Below are positions 35,941 through 48,404 of a stretch of 64,000 nt of DNA, piece by piece. Under the pieces are notes generated by a model that saw nothing but the letters and a program-made list of their open reading frames with translations, made no database searches and was not told the origin of the DNA. The translations under genes were made by a program, and so were the position numbers. This DNA comes from Siphonodentalium dalli (taxonomy: Eukaryota; Mollusca; Scaphopoda; Gadilida; Siphonodentaliidae): the NCBI GenBank assembly GCA_032622095.1, contig CP136066.1, positions 195,662,816 through 195,726,815 of the forward strand, read 5' to 3'. The stretch's first letter is position 1. Each line of letters starts with the position of its first letter.

Positions 35941-38935
35941 AGCACATAAATACCATGCTCTATTAATTATCTGACCCATTCTTGTGATTATATGTGGAGT
36001 TGCGACATCAGTTGGAATTGCACTTTGCTGTCTCCGAAATGAGTTGTTTAATAACATTGCAACCAATAATGAATTAGAAGACATCCTGAATGTAAGATAT
36101 CTGAAAAGGTATCTAATCAATTTGACTTCTTCCACATAAACAGTAATGCTAATAATAAAAGTGCATCACACCCCATATATGATGCTAACTCTCATTCAGC
36201 CACCAGTAAGGTTGACTTCTTCCACATAAACAGTAATGCTAATAATAAAAGTGCACCACACCCCATATATGATGCTAATTCTCATTCAGCCACCAGTGAG
36301 GTTGGCATTGTACACAAAATAAAAGGTCGCTGACCAAAATGTCCCCCGACGAAGGTGGGAGGTTAGAAGGATTTGCCTTTCAGATCACTATATAGGAGGA
36401 ATTGATTACACCAATATAATACAAAGTGCATTTTCACTTAAATGTCGAGAATGATCAATAACTCTAAAATATATACTGAAACTCGCAGGTTCTCATGCTG
36501 GATGACATATGTGCCCAGATTAAAAGAAGTTAATTCGAAAATGACGGAATACAGGATAATAGATGCGTCCCAGGATGTACGATTCAGTCGAAAAAGGGCA
36601 ATAACTCCCCATAATTAATCTGACTGAACTCAAAATCGCAGGTTCCCATGCTGGTTGACATCTGTGCCAGGATCTAAAATAATATACTGGACAATGACGG
36701 AATACAGGTTCGGACAAAATATGCGTCCCGGGATGTACGATTCTATGTCGAAACGGGCGACACCTCCGCCAAAATGAGTCCGACCGAACTCAAAATCGCA
36801 GGTTCCCATCTGGTCGAGACTTCACAAATGAATTATCTTGCACAAAAGGAAAATGTGATAAAATTACAATTTCAAATATTAAATGAAAAATTGCAAACAC
36901 ATTGTTTTGGACGAACATGTAACAAAATAAGAGACTCAAAAGTTGCACATAGCATCGGTTTGATTGAGAAACAAACCTAAATATTCATCGGCCTATATCC
37001 AAAATTTTACAGTCAAAAGATAACCCTAAAAACATGATCATTTTAAATGTGGTTTTAAATTGAAACTTACTATACATAAAGACGATATGGAGATTTGGAA
37101 CATCAAAACATAAACCTTGAAAATGCAAACAATCATCTTTATTCGCCTATTCAACACACGAAAGGGCCCTCTTTATCAACTAGAGACAAGTGAGATATGC
37201 TTCGTGAAAACAGTACCACACCAAAACAAAATCTGTAAATATGAATAAGGTAAATAAGATTTATTTAAGAATAAGCTTAACAAACTTCCCATTGCCTCTC
37301 CCAAATAGAAACTCGTGTCAAGACAGTTGATCAACGTGTATGGAGATTCTATTTCCTGCCATGACAGATTGAACGTCATATATGATTGACTGCAGATAAA
37401 TTGTACTCTGTCCCACCAGCTGAGAGAAGTATTCCTTTACATTTAACAAATAATTTAACACAAAGTTCAGATAGATTGATGAAACATACCTAGACTCCCA
37501 TGTCAATCAAGTTTTATCAAAGTTCTTCATTAAAGATATACAACCCATTTTCAAATGTTAAAAGAAAGAAATGAATATGAAGCATCAACCTAAATTTAGA
37601 CGGAAAAACAAACTTGAAATAATATTGACAAAGAGAAACTTGATAGGTCAGTTCGAATTCTTAAAAATGGAAGCTTCAGATAATTTGATGATGTGTCGTG
37701 GCTCATGATATATTGTTGATTCAGTCTAAAATCAATATGCATTTCAGAATGAACCTAGAACCCATTACAAAAACAATCGCAGGATCAGGCTGACATTAGG
37801 TCCGAAACATTTAACACATCGATCTTGATTATGAACCTTTGATCCATATCGGCATAACATTGACTTTCAAAACAAATTAGAGTGAACATGTGACATGCTG
37901 GAAGGAAAATAACTCGCAGAGCAAATAGACGAATTAAATTTTAAAATTACTTAGGTAAATAATTGTATTAGATTTGAAGGGGTAGTACAACCAATATTAC
38001 ACAGAAATTTTCAGCAGCAGATGGATGTTGTCACTGCACTGTGTTCTACATATATAGGAGACGGGACATTTTTCATTATAAAAGTCCATATTTTGATTCG
38101 CATCTGGTCTGGCCCTTACAGCTACATGTAACCAACGGATAAAAGAAGATATTTATGAAACGGGCGAAACGAGGGTCGCCTGCGAGCTGACATTCCAACA
38201 CTCACTATTTCGAAGTGTTGTCACAAAGGGAATATGAGGTGTAAACTGGGTCTCGCTATGAAAATGTGTTTCACGTGGATCGAAGATGATGTGAAAGCTC
38301 CACTCATTTCAAATCAGCGGAAAAGATATTTGCCCATTCTCAAGAACTATTAACTTGTGGTTCATGTTGGTTAGAAAATAAGTCTATAACCAAATTAGTA
38401 GCAATACATTTAAGAACTCATGTAACAATTGTGTATTATCAACATGATTCATGCGGTATTCGCGAGGAGGGATCAAAGAGCCAGAGGGTGATACCTTGCC
38501 TGACCTTTTGAAAATTAGTAAATAGCAGAACAGTTTCCAGGCAATTACAATATATAACTATAGCGGAATCCGAAACTGACCTGCTTTACATAGTTGAAGG
38601 TAGAGATAGCACAATTGGTTCAAAGAGCCTAGCCTTGTCAAGATTGCATAAAATAGAAATTAAAAGGAAATAATGCAGGTGATATTTTAAATACAAAAAG
38701 CAGATGAAGATGGGTTAAATTATACTGAATTATACGGGATATTCATGAATGAGAAATATCTTAAAACCATGTTTTAATTCAGATGTCTACATTCATAATA
38801 CAGTTGGTTACAGCTATAGGTTACTATAAGACTGTTGATAAATATGACAACTTCACACCATTTTGATATTAACTTGCTTCTTCAAACTCTTCGTGTGCTT
38901 AGTCAGTAATCTGGGTCATCTCCACCAAAAGGCAA

Positions 38936-39184
38936 CAGATTGTTCCTCAAAATCATTTCATTTATGTTTCTTAGTTCTGATTTCAGAATTTAGGTTAGGT
39001 TACGGTTCATTTTCTTGATCTCTCCAAATCAATGAGCCCACTCAAAGATACATATCTACCAGTGGATCAGAATTGTCAGCAGTTGTTAGGTTAAGATTCT
39101 TTTTCTCGGTATAACTTGTTGAGTAGGCTCCAAAATCAATGAGTCTGAAACTACTTGAAACATCTACCGGCGGATCAGTTATTT
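38936..39184. other. Short spacer, no gene seen
   Basis: AT-rich sequence with an imperfect ~115-bp duplication (CTCCAAATCAATGAG... at 39,025 and CTCCAAAATCAATGAG at 39,128). Confidence 0.4.
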
Positions 39185-41487
39185 TGCAATATAGTCCAGT
39201 GCATTTATGAGAAAAAAATGCCACACCCGGAACTAATTGCAACAGAATTTTTTTTTGCTGGAATAAGTACATAAACCCTCCATAAACAACATACTAAAAA
39301 TCGGCAAAAATCGGAAAAAGGGAAATTGGTGAATTTCGTGAAATAAATTAGGGGAAATTTGGTCAAATCATCAATTTATGGATTTTCATGGATGCATATA
39401 AGAACAATCAAATTCACAAATCCTACAAATGGTATGTGTATTGTGTCGACCTCAATTTCCTGAACCCAGTACTGAAAACCAGTCCCAGATTCATTACGAA
39501 TTTTTCGAGTTGTGTGCCTTCAAAAACGCGAGTTTACCTGATTTCGGCCCATTTTCGGGGCCTCAATTTCAAAGAATGAGCCAAAATGCCTTATTTGTGA
39601 TTAATTATTAAAAAAACTAGAGCAAACTGAAGGGATTTTTCAGTGGTATAGTAATTTCCTCACTAGATTAAACACAAAATATGATTAATATGTGTATCTA
39701 TAATTAAGAAGAAGATTATATTCTCAAACAAAATGTGTGTTCCATTGTATGGACCTGGCCAATTTTGCCTCTGACACTGAACGTGTGTGATGAAATGCAA
39801 TATTTGAGGTCATGTAACTCAATAATATAATACCCATATGCCATGCTTTTCTTATAACCTTTTATGTATGTTGGATTGAACAAAATGTAAAGGTATTAAC
39901 AGGACATTATTTAAGAAAATCAACTTATGGCCCTTTGAATACTTAGTTTTAGCTTGTTTCCAAAGATGCCAGTTTGAGGCATTTTTGTCCAATCTAAAAG
40001 GTTTTGGGCCATAAAAACAAAAAACAATGGGTGTTTTAATGTGTAAAATTATTTGAACTTTCCTCCCACAACAATTTAGTGATAAAAAATTAGCCTTACA
40101 TTGGTTATGCCATAGTATTTCACTTGATTTCTTTCATTTTTCAGGAAACTGACTCCAAATTTTAACGTTGGTATAGGGGTAGGAAAAATCACAAAATGCA
40201 ATCTTATCACCAAATTACAGCCATTTCAGACACAATGTTGTTTTCTTCCAGTTTGTGTACATTCCTGTTGCATTATAAAACTGCTTAATACATTATCGGA
40301 CTTTGATTTAGAATTTTATGGTTATGTTGTATAAAACAATCTCAAAATAGCCAATTTGACATTTCACTGCCAATATATTATATAAAAAATATTATAGCTC
40401 TGTCAATAAACATAAAAAAAGGAAATATGAACCTATGTATGAAAGAACAATGTAACTGTTAATATAAAGTTTTCTGCTTCAAGATGCATAATTTTGAAGA
40501 TTTTGTTGATATGCTTTCCCCTACCCCATTTTTCTGCCGTTCAAATTTGGAGTAGGTTTCCACAATGATGATTGAAATTCATTGGTATAGCCATTGAAAT
40601 GCTATTTTCTCAACAAAAAAATTATTTAAGAGGACAGATCACATAATTTTACACAATAAACTTTCGTTAATTTTTCTGAATATGCCTAAAATCCTTTTAA
40701 AATTGACAAAAACGTCCCACAATTGCATTTTCGGAAAAGAGGCTAGACTAAGAGTTCATAGGACCATAATTTTATTTTCTTCACCAATGTATTTGGAAAT
40801 TCCTTCACAATTTGTTCAATGTAGTATTCTCAAAATGTTATGAGAAAAGCAGAGCATATGGATATTAATTTATTGAGTTACATGACCTCAAATATGGCAT
40901 TTCATCACACGAGTTATGTGTCAAGGCAAATTTGGCTAAGTCCATACAATGGAACACACATTTTGTTTGAGAATATTTTATTCTCCTTATTCATAGATGC
41001 ACATATTAATCATATTTTGTGTTTTATCTAGTGAGGAAATTACTAAAACAGTGTAAAAGTAATTAATTTTGCTCTAGTTTTTTAAATAATTAACCATATA
41101 ATACGGCATTTGGCTCATTCTGCGAAATTAAGGCTCCGAAATCAGGTAAACTCGCGTATTTGAAGGCACACAACTCGAAAAATACTTAAGGAATCTGGGA
41201 ATGGTTTCCAGTTCTGGATTCAGGAAAATGTGGTCGACAAAATAGGCATGATATTTGTAGGACTTGTAAATTTGAATTTTTTATATACATTCATGAAAAC
41301 CCATAAATTGATGATTTGACCAAATTTTCTCAATTTTTTTTCACGAAATTCACTAATTTCCCTTTTTCCGATTTTTGCCGATTTTTAGTATGTTGTTTAT
41401 GGAGGGTATATGTACCAATTCCAGCAAAAAAAAATTCTGTTGCAATTAGTTCTGGGTAAAACCATAAATGCACTGGACTAATATATC
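39185..41487. repeat. 2.3-kb palindrome (foldback element)
   Basis: The two ~1.1-kb arms are diverged reverse complements. The left end (TAGTCCAGTGCATTTATGA at 39,192) pairs with GCACTGGACTAATA at 41,470. AAATCATCAATTTATGGATT (39,365) pairs with CCATAAATTGATGATTTG (41,311). TCGAGTTGTGTGCCTTCAAA pairs with TTTGAAGGCACACAACTCGA at 41,160. TTTGAGGTCATGTAACTCAA pairs with TTGAGTTACATGACCTCAAA (40,872). The centre is near 40,340. No transposase ORF survives. Partial relatives lie at 16.3-17.7 and 48.96-49.34 kb, so this is a dispersed family rather than a unique inversion. Confidence 0.8.
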
Positions 41488-41990
41488 GTCGTTGAGTATT
41501 GTCCTCGTCGCTGTTGAAAGAACGTTCCTCCTATTATGCAGTGGAGAAGTGCCGTCTATATATATGTAACGATAAAGAGCGTTATGTGCTATCTTTCCCT
41601 GATACGGTAAACATAAAGAGCATTTATCTGACTACTGTGTGTAAAGCGAGAATGTGCAATGAATTTGGTGGAAATAGCTTCGTCTATACTGACACGAATA
41701 TATAATTTGCGGATATTGAGATTGCTATACGTATCAGCCTAATTTGATACCGGTACCTGGAATGAAACTAGGCTACATCACTCGATACAAATATAGTGTT
41801 AACTTAAAGTTGCACATAAAAACAAATATTCCTTCAAAGTAACTAACAATTGTCGAATCCAAACGGAAATGGCTTATTTGCAACTCAAAAGTAGTGTCTG
41901 CAATTTGGTGGTTGTGTAAATTGTAGGTCGAAAAAGCAATTATATAGCTGTGTTATCAATTTTCCAAACATACCGGTAAGGGACCTTGGC
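41488..41990. other. Intergenic, no gene seen
   Basis: Unrepetitive AT-rich sequence. The small ORF at 41,499-41,705 has no recognisable motif. Confidence 0.35.
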
Positions 41991-42245
41991 AAAACTAAAA
42001 CGGTAATACCGCCGGTATTACATCTAGAGGCGGTATTACCGGCGGTAAAATAATGCCAAATCGATAATTTCACCGGTAATTATAGCCTTTTCTACTGGTA
42101 ATTTACCGGTAATTTCACCGGTAATTTGATTGCCAATTTTACCGGTAATTTCACAGGTAAGTTTACCGGTAATTTGACGTGAATTTTATCGGTAATTTCC
42201 CGTGAATTCTACCGGTAGGCTAATGTCCTATCGGTATCTTTTTGT
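41991..42245. repeat. ACCGGTAATTT microsatellite-like array
   Basis: TACCGGTAATTTSA-type units recur about 12 times with decay. The units contain the self-complementary ACCGGT, and opposing orientations are mixed at the start (CGGTAATACCGCCGGTATTAC), giving local hairpins. Confidence 0.75.
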
Positions 42246-43803
42246 CACCTTCGGTAATTTAGCATGAATTATATCAAACCAATAAAAATGTATTTAATCA
42301 TTTATCATTTAATTGTTACCACTCGATCCGTATATATGATCGACGCATGCTAACTACGCCGAAATCTGCGTCTATACGCCGATGATAATTATATATGTTA
42401 GCTCAACACTTAAACTACGAGATGAGTATACATCCCCCCCCCCCCAAAATTAAATTAGGCCTACCAAATATTTAGCCACGATCCATTCCTAAAACACGGT
42501 AGGTCTATGCATGCCTACTTGGCCCCCCTTTCCACATATGCAACCCTTAAAACTATCCAGAAACACGAAGAGCATTGTCATCGAAACTAAAGGCAATACG
42601 CCTATATGTGAACATATTTTACATTGTGTATATTTTTCACAACTGGGATGGTCGAAAATATCCTCTACCCACCCCCCAAACTAGATTAATCTAGTTTTGT
42701 GAAGATGGCTTTTATGAGAAGCCGACGGGCAACTTAATTCGGCAGACTCGATCTTAGTGATATGTCGAAGAATTCGAGTGGGCCTAATCAATAATGGACG
42801 CAAAAAGCTTTTATACCTGATATTAGTATTATGGGATATCCAAAAGAATCTTGGAAAATTCAAAAGGTCACCCGTTTCGTTTCATCTAATAGATGTGTTC
42901 CGGTCCGGTATGTCTGGAGCAATGCGTAGTAAATATTTCTCAATATCCCCTTTCATTGCCCGCTTATACTCAACATGGTCGATGCCAGAATCACAGAGCC
43001 GATGCTGTCACTGGAGGCAATCGTCGCACTGAAGCACATGCTGGAGTGGTTTCACTTCGTTTTAAAAGGCTTTCGGAACATCTTTGTGTCAGCATCACTT
43101 CCTCCAGAAAAAAAGAAACAGAAGAAGTCCACCTGAACATGTCAAAATTTGTGTTCCTTTTTGTTTTTCTTGTTTGATTCAATTTAAATAAAGGCAAAAA
43201 CATGAGGTTAGCCACCCCAAACCACCCCTTCACATCTTTGTGTTGTGATGACAGATAATGATTGTCTTATATACTGTATGTGGTCGGCATATAAAAGTGA
43301 ATATGTATCCGACGTTCTGAAGCCATCTCACCCTGTGAGGTGTGATTGGCCGACTGGTTACTGTCTAAACAACCTGCTTCTTTTGTTTTGATAGGAATGG
43401 GGACAATAATGGCTTCTAAGGGTTTCCCAAAATCCAGAGATAGTGAGATGAACTCGGAGAATAAGAGAATCTTTAATATTCAGAATGTGGTAACAGTTCA
43501 TTATTGTTATTTATGGATTCGGTGGTTTATCGTTCAAACCGACTAATGTGATATACTCGTGTGGGTCCGGATCCATTAATTTTAGAATAGGCTTTTTAAA
43601 ACCACCAAGCTTGCTCACTCTCCCATCTTCCTGAATGTGAAATACGCGTATGAGGGGTTTTGGGCTTGGGACCCAGGGAGGATTTGGAAGGGGCGGCACC
43701 CATCCCCTACAACCCACTTGTGAATGATGAAGGGGTTATGGTATGGTTTAACAAAAACATAACATGGATGGAGGTGGAAAAAAAAGATGATCTAGACATA
43801 TTA
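42246..43803. other. Mostly intergenic; weak unassigned coding trace
   Basis: A C/G-rich frame at about 42,970-43,135 (plus; CQNHRADAVTGGNRRTEAHA) looks more protein-like than its surroundings but matches nothing I recognise. Possibly it is the tail of a transposon ORF. C-homopolymers lie at 42,434-42,446. 43,310-43,790 has no clear content. Confidence 0.3.
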
Positions 43804-44590
43804 TTATTTTGTTTTCTTTGCTTTCCTTTTCTTCCTTTGTTGAAGTTCTGTTTGCTGCTGTTGTTGTTGATGGAGCTCCACTCTGTGCTGTCTCGTTGGT
43901 GCATCTACGTCTTCTTGCGTTGGCACTTGTCCATGTCGAGCCAGACAATCACGCGCACTTTGCATGATAGCTTCCACTTCGGCGGTGGAATATTTGGAGC
44001 TGGTGCTGTTGTTGTTGTTGCTGGTGGTGGAGCTGGGGGACACCGGGATGAGATGAAATTCCGGTGTCCGAGGTGGAAAACTGTCCAACTCCACATCGAA
44101 GCTGGTGGCAGGAACATCTGGGGTGGTATCCACGTCCCTGTTTCCGCGCGCCTCTCGATGACGACAGCAGGGACCTCCGGCAGATCCATGGAGTCCCTGG
44201 TACAATGTCGTCCGTCTCCATGCAGGTCGAGTCGTCTGGGCGTCTCTCAGACAACTTCGACCTGCCGGCTGTGACACTGGACGGCTGAACCACACGGGGA
44301 GGGGTGACCGGTCGATCAACGGTCACCCCCATCTTCTTCTTCGACTTTGCCCGTCTGGCGGCGTCCCTTCTCCGTCTAGCTGGTGTCTTTTTCTTTGGAG
44401 GCCCCTTCAAGTTACGGCTGGTTTCGGCGTTCCTGTCCCGCGCAGAAGATCTCTGGATACCAGCATCCACTGTCCGGAATTCAACGCAAAGAACCAAATA
44501 GCCCCTGTTAGCTTGGAGATACCAACTAACAGTGTCCACTATCTGAGATCTTTGCATTGCAGCCAACGCGGCGTCAGGGATTAGCTCCAT
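43804..44590 (-). pseudogene. Gag/ORF1-like retroelement protein with a frame change
   Basis: The minus frame starts MELIPDAALAAMQRSQIVDT at 44,590 and contains PPKKKTPARRRRDAARRAKS, a basic K-K-x-P-x-R-x-R-R-D motif seen in ORF1/gag-like proteins of several animal retroelements. Coding quality then switches near 44,160 to another minus frame. That frame includes DVELDSFPPRTPEFHLIPVS, a low-complexity Asn/Ser/Thr run, then TAEVEAIMQSARDCLARHG, a Gln run, and a lysine-rich end (RKKRKAKKTK) before the stop at 43,804. GC content is far above the neighbourhood. A single-base shift explains the switch, and a tiny intron is an alternative. No polymerase ORF follows on this strand. It could also be a domesticated host gene. 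Confidence 0.4.
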
Positions 44591-45506
44591 TGTCCGTCCT
44601 GAGCCTAATCCAAAACCGTCTCACTCGCCGGCATCAGCACGAGGACGGATGCTCCCAATTAAGGTTACAGTCCGAAAAACTCACTCGTGCCAACGCTCTG
44701 ACAGAGAGGAACTGAAGCAGCCAAAGCAATTATGACTGGTTCGCTCCACTCCCTGCCAGAGAATGTGAAATACGTTTAGAATTACGACTTTATATATCTA
44801 TAGCTGCCTATAGAAATATTTGTTGGTAACCAATTCCGGTCTAGTCCAACTTAAACATTGCTATTGCAACATAGAAACAAAATACGTCGGTGGTTTGGGA
44901 TTTGTATGGATGAAGATTGATCGATCGGTACTACATTGCCTCTAACTTTTCTCTAATTTACAGACCAATATTATCGACTGCAGTCACAATGGCTATACCT
45001 TATTACACTGCTTATTGTATAAATGTATACTGAATAACTTTTGGTAAAGTGGAACACTGGGAGTCGTTGCATATCAAGTTAAAATAGGCCACATCTTCAC
45101 TTTAATTCTAAAAATATCTGACTGGTTGACTTTCAGTAAGTTACATGGGGTGGGGCACAGGAAGACAACAAGTTGGGCCCAGAGTAGGATCCACCTGCAG
45201 TAGATAATAGGAACTTCGAAAAGGAATGGCTTAATTTGCCAAAGGACTAATTAATGTGTTTGGTTTGGAGATGATATCAGAACATGTATGCCATGATTAA
45301 ATTTATTTCATGTCTCGACACGCTTATTTTGACTGTTTCCGAGTACAAAAGTCTACTGTATTCTCTCAAATTTCTAAAGTATTCTGACAATTATAAGAGC
45401 AGCATAATTTGAGGCAACTGTCTCACTCTAACCCATGGTACCAGTATATCTCAATGCTATCCACCCCTTGGGAACACTTACGCCGATGGGCTCATGTCAC
45501 ACGGCT
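44591..45506. other. Intergenic, no gene seen
   Basis: The first ~150 bp is GC-rich and may be the 5' leader of the minus-strand ORF. The rest is AT-rich with no feature. Confidence 0.35.
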
Positions 45507-45880
45507 TCGGTCACATTCGTAGCCAGCTTTTCACCGGCGATCACATTGAATTTCGTAGCCAGCTTTTCTAATTCCATGCTTTATGAGGCCATCACGTTCG
45601 TAACTAAAATGTTGACGTCATGATCCAAAACTGACTTCGTTTATCAACTTATATTGGAATAGAATTCGAGCTTTCTAACGACATTTATCGGAAACCTCAG
45701 GTTAAAAGGTGTAGGCCTACCGCACTAATATCAAATTAAAAGTAAAGTTGTTTTTCATCCACAAACTCAGAAAAATAAGATTAACATAATCTTGTTCATT
45801 GAGGCTCCCATGAATATGAAAGGCTGGCTACAAATGTGATCACCATAGAAAAACTGGCTACATTTGTGATCGAAGCTTTG
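45507..45880. repeat. Inverted repeat with doubled GATCACATTNGTAGCCAG motifs
   Basis: The left side has TCACATTCGTAGCCAGCTTTT at 45,510 and, after GATCACATTGAAT, CGTAGCCAGCTTTT again. The right side carries the reverse complement twice (GGCTACAAATGTGATCACC at 45,826 and CTGGCTACATTTGTGATCG at 45,853). The same motif occurs at 29,750 (GCGATCACATTCGTAGCCAG). This is most simply a small TIR element with subterminal repeats. Confidence 0.6.
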
Positions 45881-46118
45881 TGACAATGACCCTATCAGCC
45901 ACAGTGAGAGATTGGGTGATGGAAGTTTCGACAGGCTATCTTTACGAAAAAGATATTTACATTTCCTGGTGATTGTTTGACCATGATAATAGTCTATTTG
46001 AATCAGAATAGACAATGAGTTAACATGGGTTCTCTTTAGAATATTATCTCAACAATATTTTCGTCTCGCTATGCACCTTCCCCTATATTTTCTGTTACAG
46101 GTATTAGACTGCATCAAA

Positions 46119-46192
46119 AATATACTTTCTCAATCCAGGGATATGGGGTCAAGATGTGGGGGGGGGGGGCATGCCCCTGAATTGAGAAAGTA
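46119..46192. repeat. Small palindrome with central G run
   Basis: TATACTTTCTCAATCCAGGG on the left pairs with CCCTGAATTGAGAAAGTATA on the right. A poly-G stretch (46,159-46,169) lies between. Confidence 0.75.
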
Positions 46193-46319
46193 TACTGTGC
46201 AAATATCAGGTTGATCTAACTGTTCTCACTAAAAATCCCCGGTCTATTGGCGATTTATAAATGAAACGGGAATAATTTCATGTCAGTCAATGGAGTGATC
46301 AGGAATGTGGAAAGGTCAA

Positions 46320-46690
46320 GTTATGCAAAGAGTAAAATCCAAGATGGCCACTGGCAGCCCGTGTTTTTTTGCCGACTGACCCCAAAATTACTCGTTCCCA
46401 TTTATGTCAATGTTAACAACATCCATGACAAAACTTCATGGTGATCCGACCTGTAGCCTTTGTCAAAGGATTGAGTCATACAAAGAGTAAAATCCAAGAT
46501 GGCTTCCAGCGGCCATGTTTTAGGCCGAATGACCCCAAAATAACTTATTCTCATCTACATGTTAATATTAATTTCCACGACAAATTTCATGACGATGAGA
46601 CGAACACTGCGGCTTGTAGTCTGCTAATGGATTGAAATCGCAATATAGCAGCTGGCAGCCATGTTTTTTGCCGAATGACCCTAATTGTTG
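46320..46690. repeat. Tandem-like dispersed repeat, ~165-bp period
   Basis: Three diverged units each contain AAATCCAAGATGGC (or ATATAGCAGCTGGC), GCCATGTTTTTTGCCGAATGACCC and an AAAATNACTTNTTCTCAT block, at about 46,335, 46,490 and 46,635. Confidence 0.55.
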
Positions 46691-48152
46691 GAAATATCCA
46701 ACCTGACACCCGTAAGTTTGGAAAATTTCAAACTGATGGCCATTTCTGTCCAAAATTTTGAACAAAAGTAGGAAAGTATGTAAATATTGGTCCAAAACAA
46801 TACCCCCTCCCCAATAAATTGTTTGAAAATCAATTAAGAACATTTTCAACCTATTGTTGGCATGAAATTTCTGTCAGGTATGAAGTGTCCAACTCATAAA
46901 AAATTTGACTCAACTCCCCCCCCCCCCCCCCAATCGTTAAAAGAGTGTTGTCCCCATGTAAGGAGTGATAATTAATTCTACACTGGGACAAAAGATGAAC
47001 TGTGACATTTGTATGATAGTTCATGATTATTTCAAATCCACCAAGATTCAATATTGAATTCATAAGAAACACATGTCCATATCAATTTATGTCACATCTT
47101 TTTCTCCGAGTCCACCTTTACTGCTCAACCCCCCCACCATCCGAAACGTCCCTTATTCAGATGACATATACATGCAGGCCTCTGTATCTCCTGAGTGTCG
47201 GTGTTTGCACTTTTGTGTTGGTCAGTTATGTTATGTTAATGTAATTTTGTGTTGATGGGTCCGAGCTTTATATAGGCTTGCCTTTTGCCTGGTGCTGTGT
47301 CAGTGTACATCATGCACAATTAAAAATTAATTTAACTAGTGAAGTCAGTCCTCCAGATATATGGGGTGATAGTCTCATTTGTGCTTATGTGCAAATAAAA
47401 AACATATTTACACAGCATAAATTGAATTGCACTTTAAAAATTCACACGATTTGCACTTTCAAAGCGCAAATAAGCAGTATATGAACATGCATGGAGTTTG
47501 GACTGGTTCAAGGAGGGGAGGGGCGGATGGACACCCCACCTTGTCCCCACCTTGTCCCTGTAATTTTCTACTATACTATGCAAGAATTTGAAGATACCTC
47601 TGCAAGAATTAGGTCGATATAAATAAATTGCTAAATTTACATCCAACTTTTTCAGAAAAATGGGGCAGGAGGAATTTTTTTTATATTTTATTCTTCCTAA
47701 CATATTAAATGGTCATGGACAGTTCTAGATATTGAATACATGGCAATTTAGGTTGTCCAGGTCATTGAAATGTAAATTGATGGTTAAAGTGATGTGAAAC
47801 ACTGCACAGATGTGTTCAGAATGAAATAACCAAGAATCATGCCAAAATAAGTCATTTGCATAAATTTGCTATCAAAATAGGCTAACAACAGTGTCAATGT
47901 TATCAACGAATTACAAGCATTTACTATTTTGTTGGTGGAATCATTTCCATAATGTTTATGCCCAATAAATCATCCCGAATAATGTATAAATATTTACATT
48001 TGTGTGTAGAACAAACTAAATATGTTCTACAAAAGTTCATGCAGTTGGAGTTTTCAATAACCATATTCGATTGCAACATTCTTACAGTGGAGATATTGTT
48101 TGGTTACCAACTTTGTGGTTTTTAATCACTGAAGTCAGTCCATAATGTGTCT
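46691..48152. other. Intergenic with dispersed-repeat pieces
   Basis: A C run at 46,915-46,931. 47,785-47,890 is the diverged partner of 28,060-28,170 (TTAAAGTGATGTGAAACAC ...). No coding signal. Confidence 0.4.
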
Positions 48153-48404
48153 TTAAAAGGGTACTGTACTCTAAATCTGGTCATTTATGAAACCCTCTCC
48201 TTTAATACTTGAACAGAATTTTATGAAATCAGTCATAAATTAATTTTCATTTTAATTACCATGTTGTTAGTATCGTTCATAGTGCACAAGTGTATTTTGC
48301 ACTAAAAACATGCTCAGTCACTCATTTGTTTCATGTATATTCTGTTGAGCATAAAAGGAGATGGTCCCAACAATGGCCGGGTTTAGTGTACAGTCCCACT
48401 TTAA
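48153..48404. mobile_element. ~250-bp MITE flanked by TTAA
   Basis: The left terminus AAGGGTACTGTACTCTAAATCTGG (split here for reading: AAGGGTACTGTAC then TCTAAATCTGG) matches in inverse AGTGGGACTGTACACTAAACCCGG. The right copy in place reads GGGTTTAGTGTACAGTCCCAC. TTAA lies at both boundaries (48,153 and 48,401), the target duplication of piggyBac/Kolobok-type elements. No ORF. Confidence 0.6.

Larger units (their letters stand above)
28965..38935 (+). mobile_element. Long degenerate Penelope-like retroelement with flanking direct repeats
   Basis: A ~270-350-bp block (TTTTAAATGATGAATACAAAA ... TCACACCATTTTGATATTA) occurs at 28,965-29,240 and again, diverged, at 38,660-38,890, framing the region like the pseudo-LTRs of Penelope-like elements. 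A third copy is at 25,720-25,960. Between them in order are an SGNH-like remnant (29.3 kb), the reverse transcriptase (30.3-32.6 kb), a ~565-bp tandem duplication (33.15-34.28 kb), degenerate coding sequence (34.9-35.9 kb), and repeats shared with the 23.7-26.6 kb copy. That may be one ~10-kb element or several tandem partial copies. Family assignment rests on the reverse transcriptase. Confidence 0.5.

Noticed and set aside
42757-43233. Overlapping ORFs of 80-94 codons
   Set aside because: GC-richer and slightly protein-like, but no family, start or splice signal could be supported.
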